64,000 nt of DNA from the NCBI RefSeq assembly GCF_001653235.2, contig NW_019154062.1, forward strand, positions 1-64,000, written 5' to 3'. Shown one piece after another: positions 44,611-57,538 of this stretch. Made by a program: the position numbers and the translations under genes. The notes under the pieces were generated by a model. That model did no database searches. It saw only the letters and a program-made list of their open reading frames with translations, and was not told the origin of the DNA. The first letter of the stretch is position 1. Every line of letters starts with the position of its first letter. The stretch is from Pochonia chlamydosporia 170. Its lineage: Eukaryota > Ascomycota > Sordariomycetes > Hypocreales > Clavicipitaceae.

Positions 44611-45474
44611 GGTGGCGAGCGCGCAATGTGTCGGGGATGAGGCTGTCGCGAAGGAGGGAGGTCGGATTGAGGATAAGCTACCCGCGATGGTTGTACTGCA
44701 AATGAATTGGCCGCGGCGTGTCGAGGGGCGATGCGGTAGGAGAGGTCTTTTCGTGGGTTGGTTGCTGAACCTGCGAATGTTGCTGGCTCTTCACGATGGG
44801 GAGCTTGCGCTGGTGGCGGTTGAACTGCGGTTAAATTAGCTTCCACTGGACCCGGCGAAGTGACCCAGTGAGGGCGCATCTCTTTCCCAACAGCAGATCG
44901 GCTCGAGTAATTGTAACTTCATTACTTATTTTTAATTCTGTATATATAATCTACAATATTTATCGTTTCGTTACTCATAATTATGAGTGGGAGTATAATC
45001 TCCCTCCCCCCTTTTTACACATAACAGCTGGTTTATAACTTGTAAGTACCTAGGTAACTACCTCGGTACCAGACATATCCCAAAGTACAAACATGCCCAT
45101 GGTTCAAATATCAATTGATAGCATTGTGAGCACCAAGTGTTCAATATTTAGAGCCCCAAATGCAATTTGTCACATGTAAGTACATAAGATAAATCTGTGA
45201 GTTCCTACAGGAAGCCTCATCATATACAGTTTATTTGTGCTTTCTATAATTCATCATCGTAAGGGCATGTTAGCCCGGTTTGTGCTGTATCTTACACAAG
45301 CTCTCATCATCCCTCATTCAACATGGCATCAATGCCTCCAAACGCTTCCCGCAATCTAAACAATGGTATCTGATTGGAAGTCAGGTGCATTACACCCTTT
45401 GCTTCCATGCATATGTACAGCAAATCCCCTTTTTAAATGTCAAAGCATTATTAAACGACGTATATGCGTCGCTC
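44611..45474. other. Intergenic, AT-rich in part
   Basis: Contains an AT-rich stretch near 44920-45000 (TATATATAATC) and a C/T-run near 45000. It is the 5' side of the BuGZ-type gene and the 3' side of the large Zn2Cys6 gene. No gene was seen. Confidence 0.4.
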
Positions 45475-48400
45475 CTACTCTTGAGGTGTTTGATCAAACA
45501 TGATCAACGGCCATGATGCTGGTTGTGGCACCATGGGCAATTCCCCGCCAGCGTGAGGCATCCCGTTGCCAGCCATGATGGGCGTGATAACTGAGCTTCT
45601 GCCGGCGTCGGCGCTGCCGAGCGTCATTAACGCATTGGCACTGTATCTTTCCTGGCTGTCGGCGATGGCCGCAGACCAATTCTGCCACGATGACCTCCAC
45701 ATCATGTCTGGGGTATGGTGACTGAGATGCTGCCCCGCCTCGGAAGCATAATTCACGAGGGGGTCAGATTGAGAGTGACCAGCTGCATGTGCCGTGCCAG
45801 CGGTCGCGGTAGCTGTGGGATAAAACATGCCCGCCTGATCGTGCTGGTAGGAAGTTGCCGCTTGGGCGGTTGGCTGAGCTGGCTGCTCAACATAGGCAAG
45901 CGACGGGTATGTCGCATGCGCCGTGGCCGTACCGTCGGCGGTGTAGAAGTTTTTGGTAACATCTCCAGTCTGGGAAGTGCCAGCCGATGAAATAGATGGA
46001 TGTTGGGACGTTGAGCCTCCAAACGAGACAGGGGGTGCCAGTGATACTGCGTTTTGCAATGGCAGCTGCTGTTCTTGCTTCATATTGGCATGAGTCCGAA
46101 TGGCGCTCTTCATCTCCTCTTTCGGCATATCGTGCTCGATCCAGGCCATGGTCCGATTTATTAGTTGTGCAATCTGAGTACTCGTTCCGCTACCACAACC
46201 TGCAGCAAGCAATTAGTAAAAGGTCTCCTGAAAGCGGATTGAGTCGATATCAAGACTGTCAATGACATACCTAAGAGGGTGCTCATTTCCTTGACCACGT
46301 TCATCCATCTCTCCATTTCTTCCCTCAGCTTTGTTACTTCTTCCGGAGTGATCTCAAATCGTCGCTCCCACTGTGGTACCAACATGGACAAAATGGCAAC
46401 ACAGTAGACAGACATTTGATGCCACGTGGTATCCAAAGCCTTCATCTTACTCAGGTGCTCTACAGTTTCAAGGTATTCCCTTGCGGCGTTCTCGCAGATT
46501 CTCGTATTTTCAGCAATCATCTCCTGATCCGTGGTCATTGCTAGGGATGGATGTCTGACATGCAGGCGGAATTCTAGCATAAAGGTGCGCGCAAACAGGG
46601 GCCCAACCATTTCGTGGTCGTGTTTCTTTGGCGGGTTCAACCGCATTGACGCGGGAAGTTCCGCCTCCCACTGGTTCATCTGCGCCTCCAAGGCGGCAAC
46701 AATATTTTTGTAGTTGCTTTCGTCTCGCCGCACGCTGAAGATGTTGGCGTACATCTCCATGTACATGGGAACACATTTAAACCCGGCAATTGCAACCTCG
46801 TATGGGCAAGGAAGCGTGCGAGACGTATCGACGCCGTCATCAGACAGCAGCTCGTCGGCAATCGGCTCGGGAAAGTCGACGTCAAAGTCCTGCACAGACA
46901 GGGGGAGAGGATAGCCTCGTTTGCCATTGATGTCCACAACAACGGTCATCATGTTCCACCAGGCTCGCTTGCGGAGTTCGTTCTGCAAGTCCGTCGGTTC
47001 GCCAGGCTTTTTGGTTCTCCGATGATAATTCAGTTCAAGTGCTCGGTGCAAAGCCATGCTTGCAACAATTGAGCCGCTGCCGGGTTTGGGGAATGCTCTC
47101 GTGTGGGATGCAATGAGAACCAATGCTTGCAAGGCCTCGAATTCGGTGGATGAAAAGATCTCATACATCTTGCTGAGGGCGAAATGGTAATGCTTGTTTG
47201 AAAGATCGTTGAAGTTGTTGCGCTGTTCCAGAGTTTGGCTGTTTCGAACCCCGAATTGGAACAAAATAGTCGCAAAGACCATGTGCACCAATACCAACTC
47301 GGGTACTGAGGCTTTGAATCCGGGTTCATCGTACACTCTCGTTAACTGTAAGACGGAGTTAGGTTAATGATAATCTAGACCAGCGACTCCGCGCACATGT
47401 CGACGTAAACTCACAAGTTTCATAAAGGTTGGTTTGTGCAGCAATGGCACAAACGAGGCAATGGTGATAAAATACCACTCCGCGTACATGAAGGCATTCT
47501 CGCGTGTGGGCAGTTCCACCCGGACGGGGGGATTCACTCCCATGGTTGAACGAAGAAACGCTTGTACCGATTTGTTGTACAGAGGCATGGACGGGTCAGT
47601 CACGGAAAGAGGCTCGTCGACATCAGGAGCCTCAAACGCAGTGGTCTCGATGGTTGTGCCTAGCAGCGTAAGGGTCATACCCTTTAAAGAGCTGAGTGGT
47701 GCATCATCAGCACCAACGCCCCAACGGCTCTGCTCGGGTCTCGTTTGCCACTCATTCCGCGGCGTTTTGAATCTGATGATGTTATTTGCCGGTTTCGGTG
47801 ACGAGCTCTCCTTGATCCAGAGCGAACCATATTGCGACCAGCCCTCGTTTGAAACAGCGGTGGAGGTCGATTGAGCTGCTGACGACGCATTCCCCATCTC
47901 ATCGTCAACACCGTCTGGAGGGCTTTGTGCGCGGACACCGCCCTGGAAAGGCTTCACCTCGATGCCCCTGTCTGCGCAGAGCTTTTCCAAGTCGCGAATG
48001 CGTGACATCATGCTGTTCTTCTCTCGTTCCAACTGCTGCATGTAGCCTCGACGCTCGGTGCGCCCAGTGACACGATCCGTGACGTAGCACTCCAAATTTA
48101 GGTTGATGCAGTGCGAGCATCCTTCGGGCAGGGCATCGCAGCGGATCTTTCGCACCTTGCACCTGTCGCAAGCCTGGCCGGTGCGTGTATACGATTGAAG
48201 ACGGTTCTTGACGACGGACGAGAAGTCCTCCGGCCCACGATCAGAGCGTGCGAGCTTGAGCTTGCCGGCACCGGAGCCGTTTGCATCGTCGTCGCTCGCT
48301 CCACTGCCATCGGCGGACCGTTTGGCAGGCCGCGGAGGCATCTTGACATTGACGGGCGGCCTTGTCGAGCGCGGGGAGATGCTGGTTGGCGACGTGGGCG

Positions 48401-49247
48401 ACGTGGTCGCCGACGATATGGAGAGGACGCCAGTCGGACTAGAGCTGGAGCCGGAGCTCCGAAATAGCGAGGCAGTGGCAGTGTTTGTATTGATATTAAT
48501 ACGGTTTACTGGAGTCGACAGAGAGGACGAGGGCGCCGACGTGGGAACGGAAGAGAGAGCGGAGGATGAAAATGATGGTGTTGGAGAAGCTGCAGCCGAG
48601 CTTGATGTAGAGTGACTTGATGGACCCAGACCCGGAGGAGTGGTGCATCGCAACGATGGAGGTGGAGCAGCATGACATGGAGCCTGGAGAGATGCAGTCG
48701 ATGTCAATTTGCTGCCAATCAAGCCCAAGGTGTTAGCGGTCAAAGAGCCGGGAGCAGTCAAGCCTGGCCTGGGGCTCCCGGTCAGGGACCCGTGCATGCA
48801 ACTTGGCGAGCAGGCACGGGGAGTCGTTGCAGCGGTTGCAACAGTTGGACTGGAGGTGCCAGTGGAAGTGCCAGTGGCAGTTCCGGCATAAGGCCCCACT
48901 GAGGATCGCTGCAACGCGCCAAAGCCACACCGGTAGCCCTGGCCGTGGTGGCTGGTGGAGCTTCTTGCGCTGCTCAAGCTGCTCGCAAAGCTGCTGCTGC
49001 CCGAGGAGCGACAACGAGACGATCTAGATGAATGTGTTGGTGACGATAAAATCTGAGGTTCCGGCACCCATGAAAAGTTAAACGTCGACTTGGGCGAAAG
49101 AGCAAGAGGTGAGTCGCTATCGGGGAGGGATGTTGTGCCTGAGGCAATGGACCTGGGAAGCTGCGTTTCGATTTGTTGGACATCGATGTGCAGCTCGGCA
49201 ATCGTGCCGCTGTCCATGGTTGAGGCAGAGGCTGAGGCACTTGTCAT
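45475..49247 (-). CDS. Large Zn2Cys6 transcription factor with long low-complexity N-terminus
   Basis: Three exons: 49247-47415, 47345-46271 and 46199-45475. The introns are 69 and 71 nt, giving 1,210 residues. The first ~355 residues are Ser/Thr/Pro/Ala-rich. The zinc cluster is at ~359-385 (ACDRCKVRKIRC ... GCSHCINLNLEC), unusually far from the N-terminus. A coiled-coil follows (YMQQLEREKNSMMSRIRDLE). The middle homology region includes VNPPVRVELPTRENAFMYAE, AEWYFITIASFVPLLHKPTF and RKRAWWNMMTVVVDINGKRG. The C-terminus is Gln/Ala/Ser-rich with an activation-domain look (QEQQLPLQ, TATATAGTAHAAGH). It is a nuclear regulator. The exact family was not named with confidence. Confidence 0.9.
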
Positions 49248-51831
49248 TAGCGTTGAATGTCAAGCAAGCCAGGCATCAAATGCAAATTTGACGCAGATGG
49301 CTTCGAGTCGAGTTGAGTTTCTCCGGTTTGCACTCTGTATGCAGAACTTGACTTTTTCCAGGACAGTACAAGATCAATTGATGCACCACAATCGTCTCTA
49401 CAGCAGAGCACCCGATGTTTTACTTGTACTCGACGCTATCAACCTCTTTCTCAACGCAATGCGACAAAAACCAGCACCCAACGATGCTGCACGGAGCACT
49501 TGGGTACCACGAGACAACCAGAGCTGGCTCAATGTTGGCATGTGAGCACTAATTTGCCCCCAAAATACTTCAGCACCTGCAGTCAATGAACCTGACTCGG
49601 GTGGGGGCCGAAATTGGAGGTAAATTAGTGGCTTTCCTGTCAAAGCTGGCGCAGCCAGGTTCCAACTTGAACCCAACTTGAATCCAACTCGAATCCAACC
49701 AGAAGCGCAATAACCGCCAACGACACCACAGCTCGTGAACTCCGTGCTGAAGTGGCTGCAATCCACAGACAAATCAGTTGATGACAGCCCTGACAGCCCT
49801 GACAGCCCTGCCTTGATCAACAAAGTCGGCGCAGGGCAGAACAATCAATTGGCGTGTCTGTCCCGAGGGCCACTGGTTTGGCTGTGAACCCCGGTCCGGC
49901 TCTTGTCTGTTCAGGGGTCTGACCTCTCCCGTCAAACGCCTTGCAAGCTTGTCCTCGAGTTGAGACGAAGATGAGAGATTCTCGTGTTGGCTTGTATGTC
50001 CGTCACTTTGTTCAGCATTCAAACTCGGTGACGCGGCTGTCGACTCGGTATCCGCGACGGTCAACTTTGAATACCCCAGCTGCTTTTACGGCTGAAGCGA
50101 TGACTCAAGCATAAACAACACACTTGTCAACAATGCGATAGTATCAAAGCGGCAAAAGAAAAGAAGAACGCGCGTTACTATGGCCACGTCCTCAGAATAT
50201 CTTTGTTCATCTCCTTGGAATATAACCCTGGTTTTCCAGACTGGCAAATCTCCACCCCTTATATACCAATCCTTGTTATGTTTTCTCACCAAGTCCGTTG
50301 CGATGCCGGGACAGAAGGCAATTTGCTTGACAATCTCGATCCGCAATTCCACTGACTCTGACGAATTTCGAAAGTTTCGAACGGATGAATTCAAATACAG
50401 GTACCCAATTGATCGCCAGCCTGCTAATAGCACCCGGCTCGAGGGTACTTGTTACTATTTACGCCTTTCTTGTGAGTGTCCTTTCTAACTGTGCTATCTT
50501 GCAATTCCGTATCTGGAAATCTGGCCCCCAAAGCCCCTTTGTCTGCCTTTTTTGAGGTTTGGTTCGCAGTGCCCGATGAGCCGGAGCAAGCCACGTCGCC
50601 TTGGTGCGAACTTAGAATGTATGTGACACGACGGTGTGGCGTCCCTGACAGCGCCGACATATAACTCTACTGGCCATGTTGCCCTTTGTCAGAATTGCGT
50701 GCTTCGAGTAGCCATGATGGCAGACGCGGATATTCGAAAGGACCGACTCTTATCTTGGTTTCAATGACCTTATCAGTGATATGACGTCGCCAGATGCTCC
50801 AGCCCCTGGACTTGTCTGGTGCCTTTGATCGTGATGACACACCGTGAACCCTGTGCCTGAGTTGAGTTCCAAAGTTAGCACCGCAACGTTTTTTGTTTCT
50901 AGGTATATTCCGCTTGGGTGTTCGAGAAGCCTTCCATTCGGATCCACCGGTGTTGACAAACGTGGAGAAGAGTGACTGCGATCATCAGACAAGATGCACT
51001 CTGTCTGCCTGATGAACGTGGTGGTTTCGCATCACAGCACGGAAGTAAGTCACCATTCGGCCGTGTCAGTCCGTGGGCCCTCAGTGATATATCACAACTC
51101 GCAACGTGAAACTCGTCCAACACAGCAAATCTTGGGTCTTAACACTGCTTCCATCAATTATCTGGTGTAGATACCATCCCATAACATGGAGGCTCAGTAT
51201 GCCCAGCCCTTGGGTTGCAAGCGGGAACAGCCGCGCACTGTCACGCCGCTACCACGGCCCCAGAGAACGTGACTGACTAGTCGTAGAAGCAAAATAGACC
51301 TTTTTATTTGCTTCTAGACCTTCGATTTCGAAATAGGGTTTCCTAGGGCAATATCACAGATAAGAGTTAGCACCGTATGCGTTTCCCTGTCGCATCACAG
51401 CGTCGGTCATTCCGTCCAAAGACCAAAAACACTGTACAAGATAAATCTACGGAACTGTAGTTTTCTAGTGCACAAAACAAGCAGATTACACCTTGTCAGT
51501 AGACTTTGTATCCCTAACTTGAACCGTAGAAATGACCAGGGCACATTTTTCGATGAAGTGACAAACATTCATTCAGAGTCCAGGGTGACCTGCCCCTCCT
51601 TTTCGGCCCAAATTCACGAGCCATCGACATCATCGCCCGAGTACACAAAAGTGGGGCGGCCGGCCGGATTGCGGGGCACGCACCAGATCTTGCCGACAAT
51701 GCGCTGTTTAAACCTCATTTCGATCACCCTCAACTTCACCTCTTCCCACAGCCCAGGAACACGAGCCGACGCCGTCATCGCCAAACACTATTCACCCTCA
51801 GAAAAGCGCTGAGATCTGACGCGCACCAGCC
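49248..51831. other. Intergenic, 2.6 kb, long promoter region
   Basis: Upstream of the large Zn2Cys6 gene. It holds a 9-bp repeat TGACAGCCC in three tandem copies near 49782-49809 and an imperfect AACTTGAA/AATCCAAC series near 49672-49700. Open frames at 50180-50488 and 50086-50433 have no recognised family. The long 5' regions of such regulators often carry leaders and uORFs, but none can be proved here. Confidence 0.5.
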
Positions 51832-52596
51832 ATGGCGCTGGAAACCGTGTCGCTCGAGCATGTACCCTCGTCGTATGCCGTGTACTTGACCCTCTTTCAG
51901 GACATTCAGAACGCTGCCTTTTTGCAGCAACAACTGCTCGATCGAAATGCCGACTTTGAATATGCCTTTGTCGACGCTTCCGTGGTACGAACGATCCCAC
52001 AATCCTGCCTCGAACTATGATAAACTTGCACGTATCCAATCATTTAGAGTATATAGCTCACCTTGTGCTCGTAGGTAGTGTCTCGCAAGCAGCTGCTTTC
52101 CGCAGTCTTCAAGGCCATCACGGCGGCTGCAAATGGCGCACTCAAGACACCTAATGTGCACTCTGAGATTGTAGTCTCTTTGAACTCATCTAACAATGTA
52201 AGAAATACACCCAATAATAGTTTCGCTTCGTGCTGTCATTTCACTCTGCTGTAAGTGGTGGAACTGATGAATGCCATTCAGATTGCCGATTCGTACCGCC
52301 GTTTTGGAATATCACCATCCACCAAGGACCTTATTGTCGTCAAAGTCACTCATTCGTCGGAATCAACCCCCGCCAAGTCCAAGGAGAGCATCCAGGAGCA
52401 TTTGACACAACATGTCAAGGGTAGTTCCGTGGACGCCACCGACACCAACATCGCCGCTACCACTGATATGGCCAAGGTTCGCAAATACTACAAGCTCAAC
52501 GGCCTGGCCTGGCTGGACGCAATCAAAGATGAGCAACAAAAGCACGCAGAATTAGAAACACTTGTAGTTAGCGCTATAGCACTACGAGGCATTTGA
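51832..52596 (+). CDS. CGI121: KEOPS/EKC complex subunit Cgi121
   Basis: Three exons: 51832-51984, 52075-52197 and 52282-52596. The introns are 90 nt (GTACGA to CGTAG) and 84 nt (GTAAGA to TTCAG), giving 196 residues. Family landmarks are the N-terminal strand-helix VYLTLFQDIQNAAFLQQQLL, the conserved SRKQLLSAVFKAITAA, the signature VHSEIVVSLNSSNNIADSYR with RRFGISPSTKDLIVVKV, and a C-terminal helix ending in VVSAIALRGI. Cgi121 binds tRNA and the Bud32 kinase within KEOPS, which makes the t6A modification of tRNA and affects telomeres. The length matches the family. Confidence 0.93.
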
Positions 52597-52957
52597 ACCC
52601 TTAGTTTTCCGAGCAACCGAGTCAGTCACACATCACCTTTAGCCAAAACGATTTTGCGAAGACGGGGCATTTTTAAAATTTGTTTGCATTTCTTATCGAT
52701 GTAAATGTAAGTCATAACATCGTCTCTCTGTCCTCTCTTTTGTCTACCGTGACCTAGCATTAATCTAACTAAGTAGAATAGAACAGTTGCTCATGTGCTC
52801 CAGAAAATGAATCGCTATGAATACCACGAATAAAGGCCATGCCGGATATATCCCTCAGGAAACGCTCTTGGCGAAAAAGTAATGAAAAGACCAAGATAAA
52901 AAGAAAAAGGAAAAGGATTCAGGAATCGCAAAGTATTCGCATGCTGGTGTGCAAAAT
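52597..52957. other. Convergent 3' region
   Basis: Between the stops of the Cgi121 gene (plus) and the proline dehydrogenase gene (minus). A/T-rich, with no gene and no structured element seen. Confidence 0.5.
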
Positions 52958-54564
52958 CTATGCAAGGCGGAAGGTGTTCTTGACGCGGCGGACGAATTCA
53001 GCCCACATGGCGTCACGACCGCTCTTGGTACGCTGGACGGCGTCCTTGTTCTCGTGTGCGCGTCGAAGCAGGTATTTCATGCACTCGCCGGTCGTACCCC
53101 AGACGAGATACTTGTATGCAGGCAACTTGGGGGCTGCGACGGCGGCGTCGGCTCGTGCAGATTGGCTGGCCTCAACCAGCTCGCAGCTAATTTCGTCGGC
53201 CATGCCTTGAAGCTGGGCGAATGCGATATCGGATTTGGCACCGCCAGCATCGCAGATGGCGCGGGCCTTCTGAACTGACTCGGCGTTGTGGGTAGCAAGG
53301 ACAATATGGGCCGCAGGATATTCGCCGTTGCCCTCAAGAGTAGCGTTCCACTGACGGGTCAGAACACTGGCAGCAATGCCGTCGTAACACGCGTCGGTTC
53401 CCTCTTTGGTTTCGAAGAAGCATTCTCGAGGATCGGATCCGAGGTATGCTCCACGAACAAGCTTGACACCAAGTGAAAAGTCGCCCTCCTGGGCCATGGC
53501 GAGGTGGCGCTCCAGTACGGCAGGGGTCTTCTTCTTGTACGCTTGGTACGTTCCATAGATGGTGGCAGTCTCGGGAGATGTGTTGTACTTCTTGGAGAAT
53601 TCCATGGTCCAGTCGTCAATACCATCCTGCAGGGCATCCTGTTCAGCATCGAACAGAAGACGCACACCGCGCTCGTGAGCAAGCTGGCAGATGGAGTCAA
53701 TCGACTTGTACAGGTAGGGGCTAGCAGGGAGGCGGTGCTTGAGTTCATGAAGAGCAAGGCTGCCAGCGCCAGTGAATCTGCAGCAGGTTGGTTAGCAAAA
53801 GTTTATCGCGACAGCTTTACTATATTCACATGATAACACGTCTAGGTCAAAACTTACTTGAGAGCCACAAAGTCTCCAGGTTGCGCCAACCGAACAGTCT
53901 CGAGAGTGCCCTCAGCCCAAGGGACAATTTCGTTATCGATGACCTTTTGGGTCTCCTGGCCCGCGGCCAATTCGACCTCCTCCGCTTGTTTCTCCGTCAA
54001 GACGACCTCGCGAGCATATCCCAGAATCACGCCAGTAAAACCAATGTTCTTCAAACTGTTAATGGTGGTCTGCACTTCAGCAGGGTTCTCGCCAGCACAG
54101 AACTGGGCATAGAATGATTTCTTGAGCAGGTACCGAAGAACGGGGTTTCTGTCGGGGTTAAGAATGGGGTTGGTGCTGTGTGCCAGCAGAGTCATAATCT
54201 GCAGCGAGGGCGGGAGAAGCAAAGGGGAAGAAGATACGACAGTCGTGGCCAAGGAGCGGATGATCATGCTCAAGGGCAGGACTGAGAGTGGTGCGCGGCC
54301 TGGTTCCAAGTTGGCAGGAGGAGGAACGGCACCTGGAAGCTCAGCGACGGTGGAGGACTTGCGCTCCGAGGAGTGAATGCGCCGCCGCTGCTGGGTCATG
54401 AGGGCAAAGCTGCCCTTGGGAACTGTGGTGATGCGGCCATGGTTGGCGCGCAACACGGCGGAGGCGAGAAGAGCGTATGTGGATGAGAATGATTCTGTGC
54501 TCGAAAAAGTAGCGGCCCTCTGAACGGGCAAGCATGCAAACCCGCGAGGAGGGGCGGGTCTCAT
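52958..54564 (-). CDS. Mitochondrial proline dehydrogenase
   Basis: Two exons, 54564-53858 and 53777-52958, with an 80-nt intron (GTAAGT to TGCAG), giving 508 residues. The first ~60 residues are Arg/Ser/Ala-rich without acids (MRPAPPRGFACLPVQRAATF), fitting a mitochondrial presequence. The (beta-alpha)8 barrel of PRODH follows, with FTGVILGYAREVVL, RLLFDAEQDALQDGIDDWTM, SLGVKLVRGAYLGSDPRE and AHIVLATHNAESVQKARAIC. It ends with the substrate-binding arginines in YLLRRAHENKDA. The enzyme oxidises proline to pyrroline-5-carboxylate with FAD in the inner mitochondrial membrane. The ATG at 54564 is the first in frame. Complete. Confidence 0.95.
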
Positions 54565-57538
54565 TGCAATCTTCTTGAGGCTCGTGTGAGGAAGAAGACT
54601 CGAGGTGTTCTGCCTAGATTCTAGGTTTCTTGGTATTCTTCTGATGGAAGATGGGTGGAAGACGCGTTTGTGCGGTGGGAAAGAGGAGGAGGAAAACAAA
54701 GCGACGACTGGGTGTGCTTTATGTTTTCGGCGGTTGGCTCTTTGTGTTTTGTGGGCGAAGAGTGAATGGGCTGTGTGTGTGAATGGGAGGGAGGGGGTTC
54801 TTTATCAGTGAATCTCGTGAGGAGAGTTCAGATAGGGTGGCGGAGATAAGGAGGCAATATTGCAACGCAACAGAGTTTGGGCTGCTGAAGAGTGTGAGAG
54901 AGGATGCGATAGCAGGAAGATGTCCACAGCAAGTTCAGCTGGGAGAAAACGTTTGTGGTTATATTAAGATGACGGAAGTTCCAGTCGATGATGAGTGTTA
55001 GTACGGACACAAGAGAAAAGAAAACACCCAAAAGCCAAAAACTCTCGTCGGGAAAGAAAAGAGGTGTGGCAGCGAGAGCTTCTCTAATAAAGGTCCAGAT
55101 TCCAGTCTCCTTCCTTTTCGCCTTTTCGCTTCGGAGTCGGTGTTTTTCTGCTTAACCAGGTGACCAACATCGTGGGGTGGGCGGGCGCTTGGAAACGAGG
55201 GCAACTCGTCTTATAGTAGTTTTTTCCCCTTGGCTTTCTGGCTCTTTTGCCTCCGCCTGGGCCGGGGGTCCGGGAACGGCGTTATCGTGGGACAAAAGTC
55301 AGGTCGGTGGGCGTGTGCGTGGACGGCGTATTGTTAATCTCGTTTTTGGGCGGCGTAGTCGGAACTGAATTTATCGATGACACACGGAGAACCAGGTTAC
55401 CCTCCCTCCAGGCCAGCCCAAACTCAGACATGGGGGGGCACCACCAGACAACGGGTATCATGGTCCGATAAAGGGCTTGACAATGGGCATTTTGGTCCGC
55501 CGCACAGCCCAGACCCAAGGACCCCAAGCCAAAAACTGCTATCTATTACTCAAGCTTTATCGCGAGTGTTTCTTTGCCCCACCGAAATCCGAGCCATGCC
55601 GTGAACCTTGAACCCCCCAGGGTCCTGGGCTCACACCCCCCCGCTGTCGCCCCCTCTCGTCAAGCGCCATGCAGGGCCCTTGTTTCCAAATCGGGTGCAA
55701 ATCGATCACGTGGCCCCCCGCCTGTAATTACTAGCCCACACAGGACGCCCGAGTGTAGCCGCGACTGTTGCGTTCACAAGTTGTTATCTCCACACTGATA
55801 TCGGTGCATTGGCCAATCACTGAGTCGTGTGTCCCTCAATCCTGGTGTCTGGAATGCCTCCGATACGGCGGACAGGGGTGCCCCGAGAAAAGAACGAACA
55901 AGTCGAGTTGCATTGCGAGATGAGGAGCACAACACCATGGGAGTATCGTGAGACTGACCGCGTTGTGGTCGGAGTACTGTATGGGATCTGGCTTCATCTT
56001 GCATGGTTTGCAGCCGGATCAGGCAGGTCGGGGACCAGACCACCCACTGTGTAACCTAAACTGGCTGGGTTTCAATTCTTTTCAGTTCAACTCTCAAGTG
56101 CACAGGATCTAGCACGTTGCGTCTTGGGACCAGAATACTCCGTACGTAAAGCAGAATCAACCTTCTGGCACGAATTGTTGGCATGAGGAGTCGGGACCAA
56201 CCCCAGATAAGAATGTATCTTGGCTGTGAAGCGAAAGGGGGTGGAAATAACTTGGAGGGGGGGAGCGGCTACACCGGTCACCGAGCTGACTCCCACCAAC
56301 CTTTCACGATAGCACAGTCCACACAACGCAGATGGCACCAACCTGGCTTCTTTGCACCCCAGAACAGAAAAGTGCAGAGTACGGAGTACTGTAAGATTAG
56401 ATGCATCTGCCTGGTACGTGGCATTCTTCGGGAACCAGTCGTCTGCTCTTCATCTCGTTGTTTCACGTCCATTGTTCCCCGACGCATGGACTTTCCCCTT
56501 CCCCCTCTCGCCTGCCAGCTGCCAGGAAGAGCACAGGGCGGTTTATGCCCCTGGTACTCAACACCCCCGGACTTTTTGGGTGAAATTTCTATTTGTGATG
56601 TGATCCTTACGATGCACGATGGGGTCCTGAATTAACAATACGGTTAACACACGACACAAGACACAAGAAATAGTCTTGTTCAGACCCGGTGGACCATTCT
56701 GGATTCAAAAACGTAATAAATTACCAAGCGGAGGCATGTCTTGCTTCAACTGTGGTCTGGTCTGCGTTGTTTGGGCCTTGTTCCTCCTGTGTTCATGCTG
56801 TGTCACGTGAATTACTTGCATCGGAGCACGGAGCAGAAAATGGAGTAGAAGCAGAGCGTTGGTTATTCGTTACCAAGCAAGAAGCGAGGTCGAAATTCAT
56901 GGCTACTTATGGTGTTGATACAGTACTGTACAGAATGTTTGAAATGTGTGTGATTTGATTATGAATCGCCAGAGGGTGTGTGGCGACAGCGCGCAACTCA
57001 GCTCTGTTCTGTCATTCTTTGCTCACCAGACCTGCTCAGTCACAGTCCCCTCCGTAAAGGCAAATGACCCGCACCCAGCCACTGCCGGTAAGGCCGAAAG
57101 TCGGACCCCGAACCCACAATGGGCTTTAGAAGGAATGGAGCCCCTTCGCATCGCGTCGGAAGCACTAAAAGTGTTCCCAAGACAGGACAGATTGACAGGG
57201 AGCAGGGAGGGAGCAGGAAAAAAATATCCTGTTCCGTCCTGTCGATTGATAATGGGATTTGTGGGCGACGCTGATTTGCAACATCTTCCTTGCTCCCAGG
57301 AACTGGGATCATGCAGCCGACTCCCATCGCATCCCGCAGTCTCCACAGAGGACCGACCGTCTTGGAGATGGCATGGGTTGGATGGTTGGAGGGCAAGAGC
57401 AGGCAAATGGATGTCTAATGCCAAGATGGTGCGTGGATGCGTGGACAAGCTTTTGCTATCACGCAACCACCCGTCAAGTGACAAGGATCGCGATTGGAAC
57501 CAGCACCCTTGGGTCAGACTTTCTTCAAAAACTCTCGT
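54565..57538. other. Intergenic, 3 kb
   Basis: Upstream of proline dehydrogenase and downstream of the Tim17/22-like gene. GC-rich with many short frames, none with a family resemblance. No repeats beyond short homopolymers and no tRNA. An ATG-less plus-strand frame running into the Tim17/22 exon is treated as a shadow. Confidence 0.45.
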
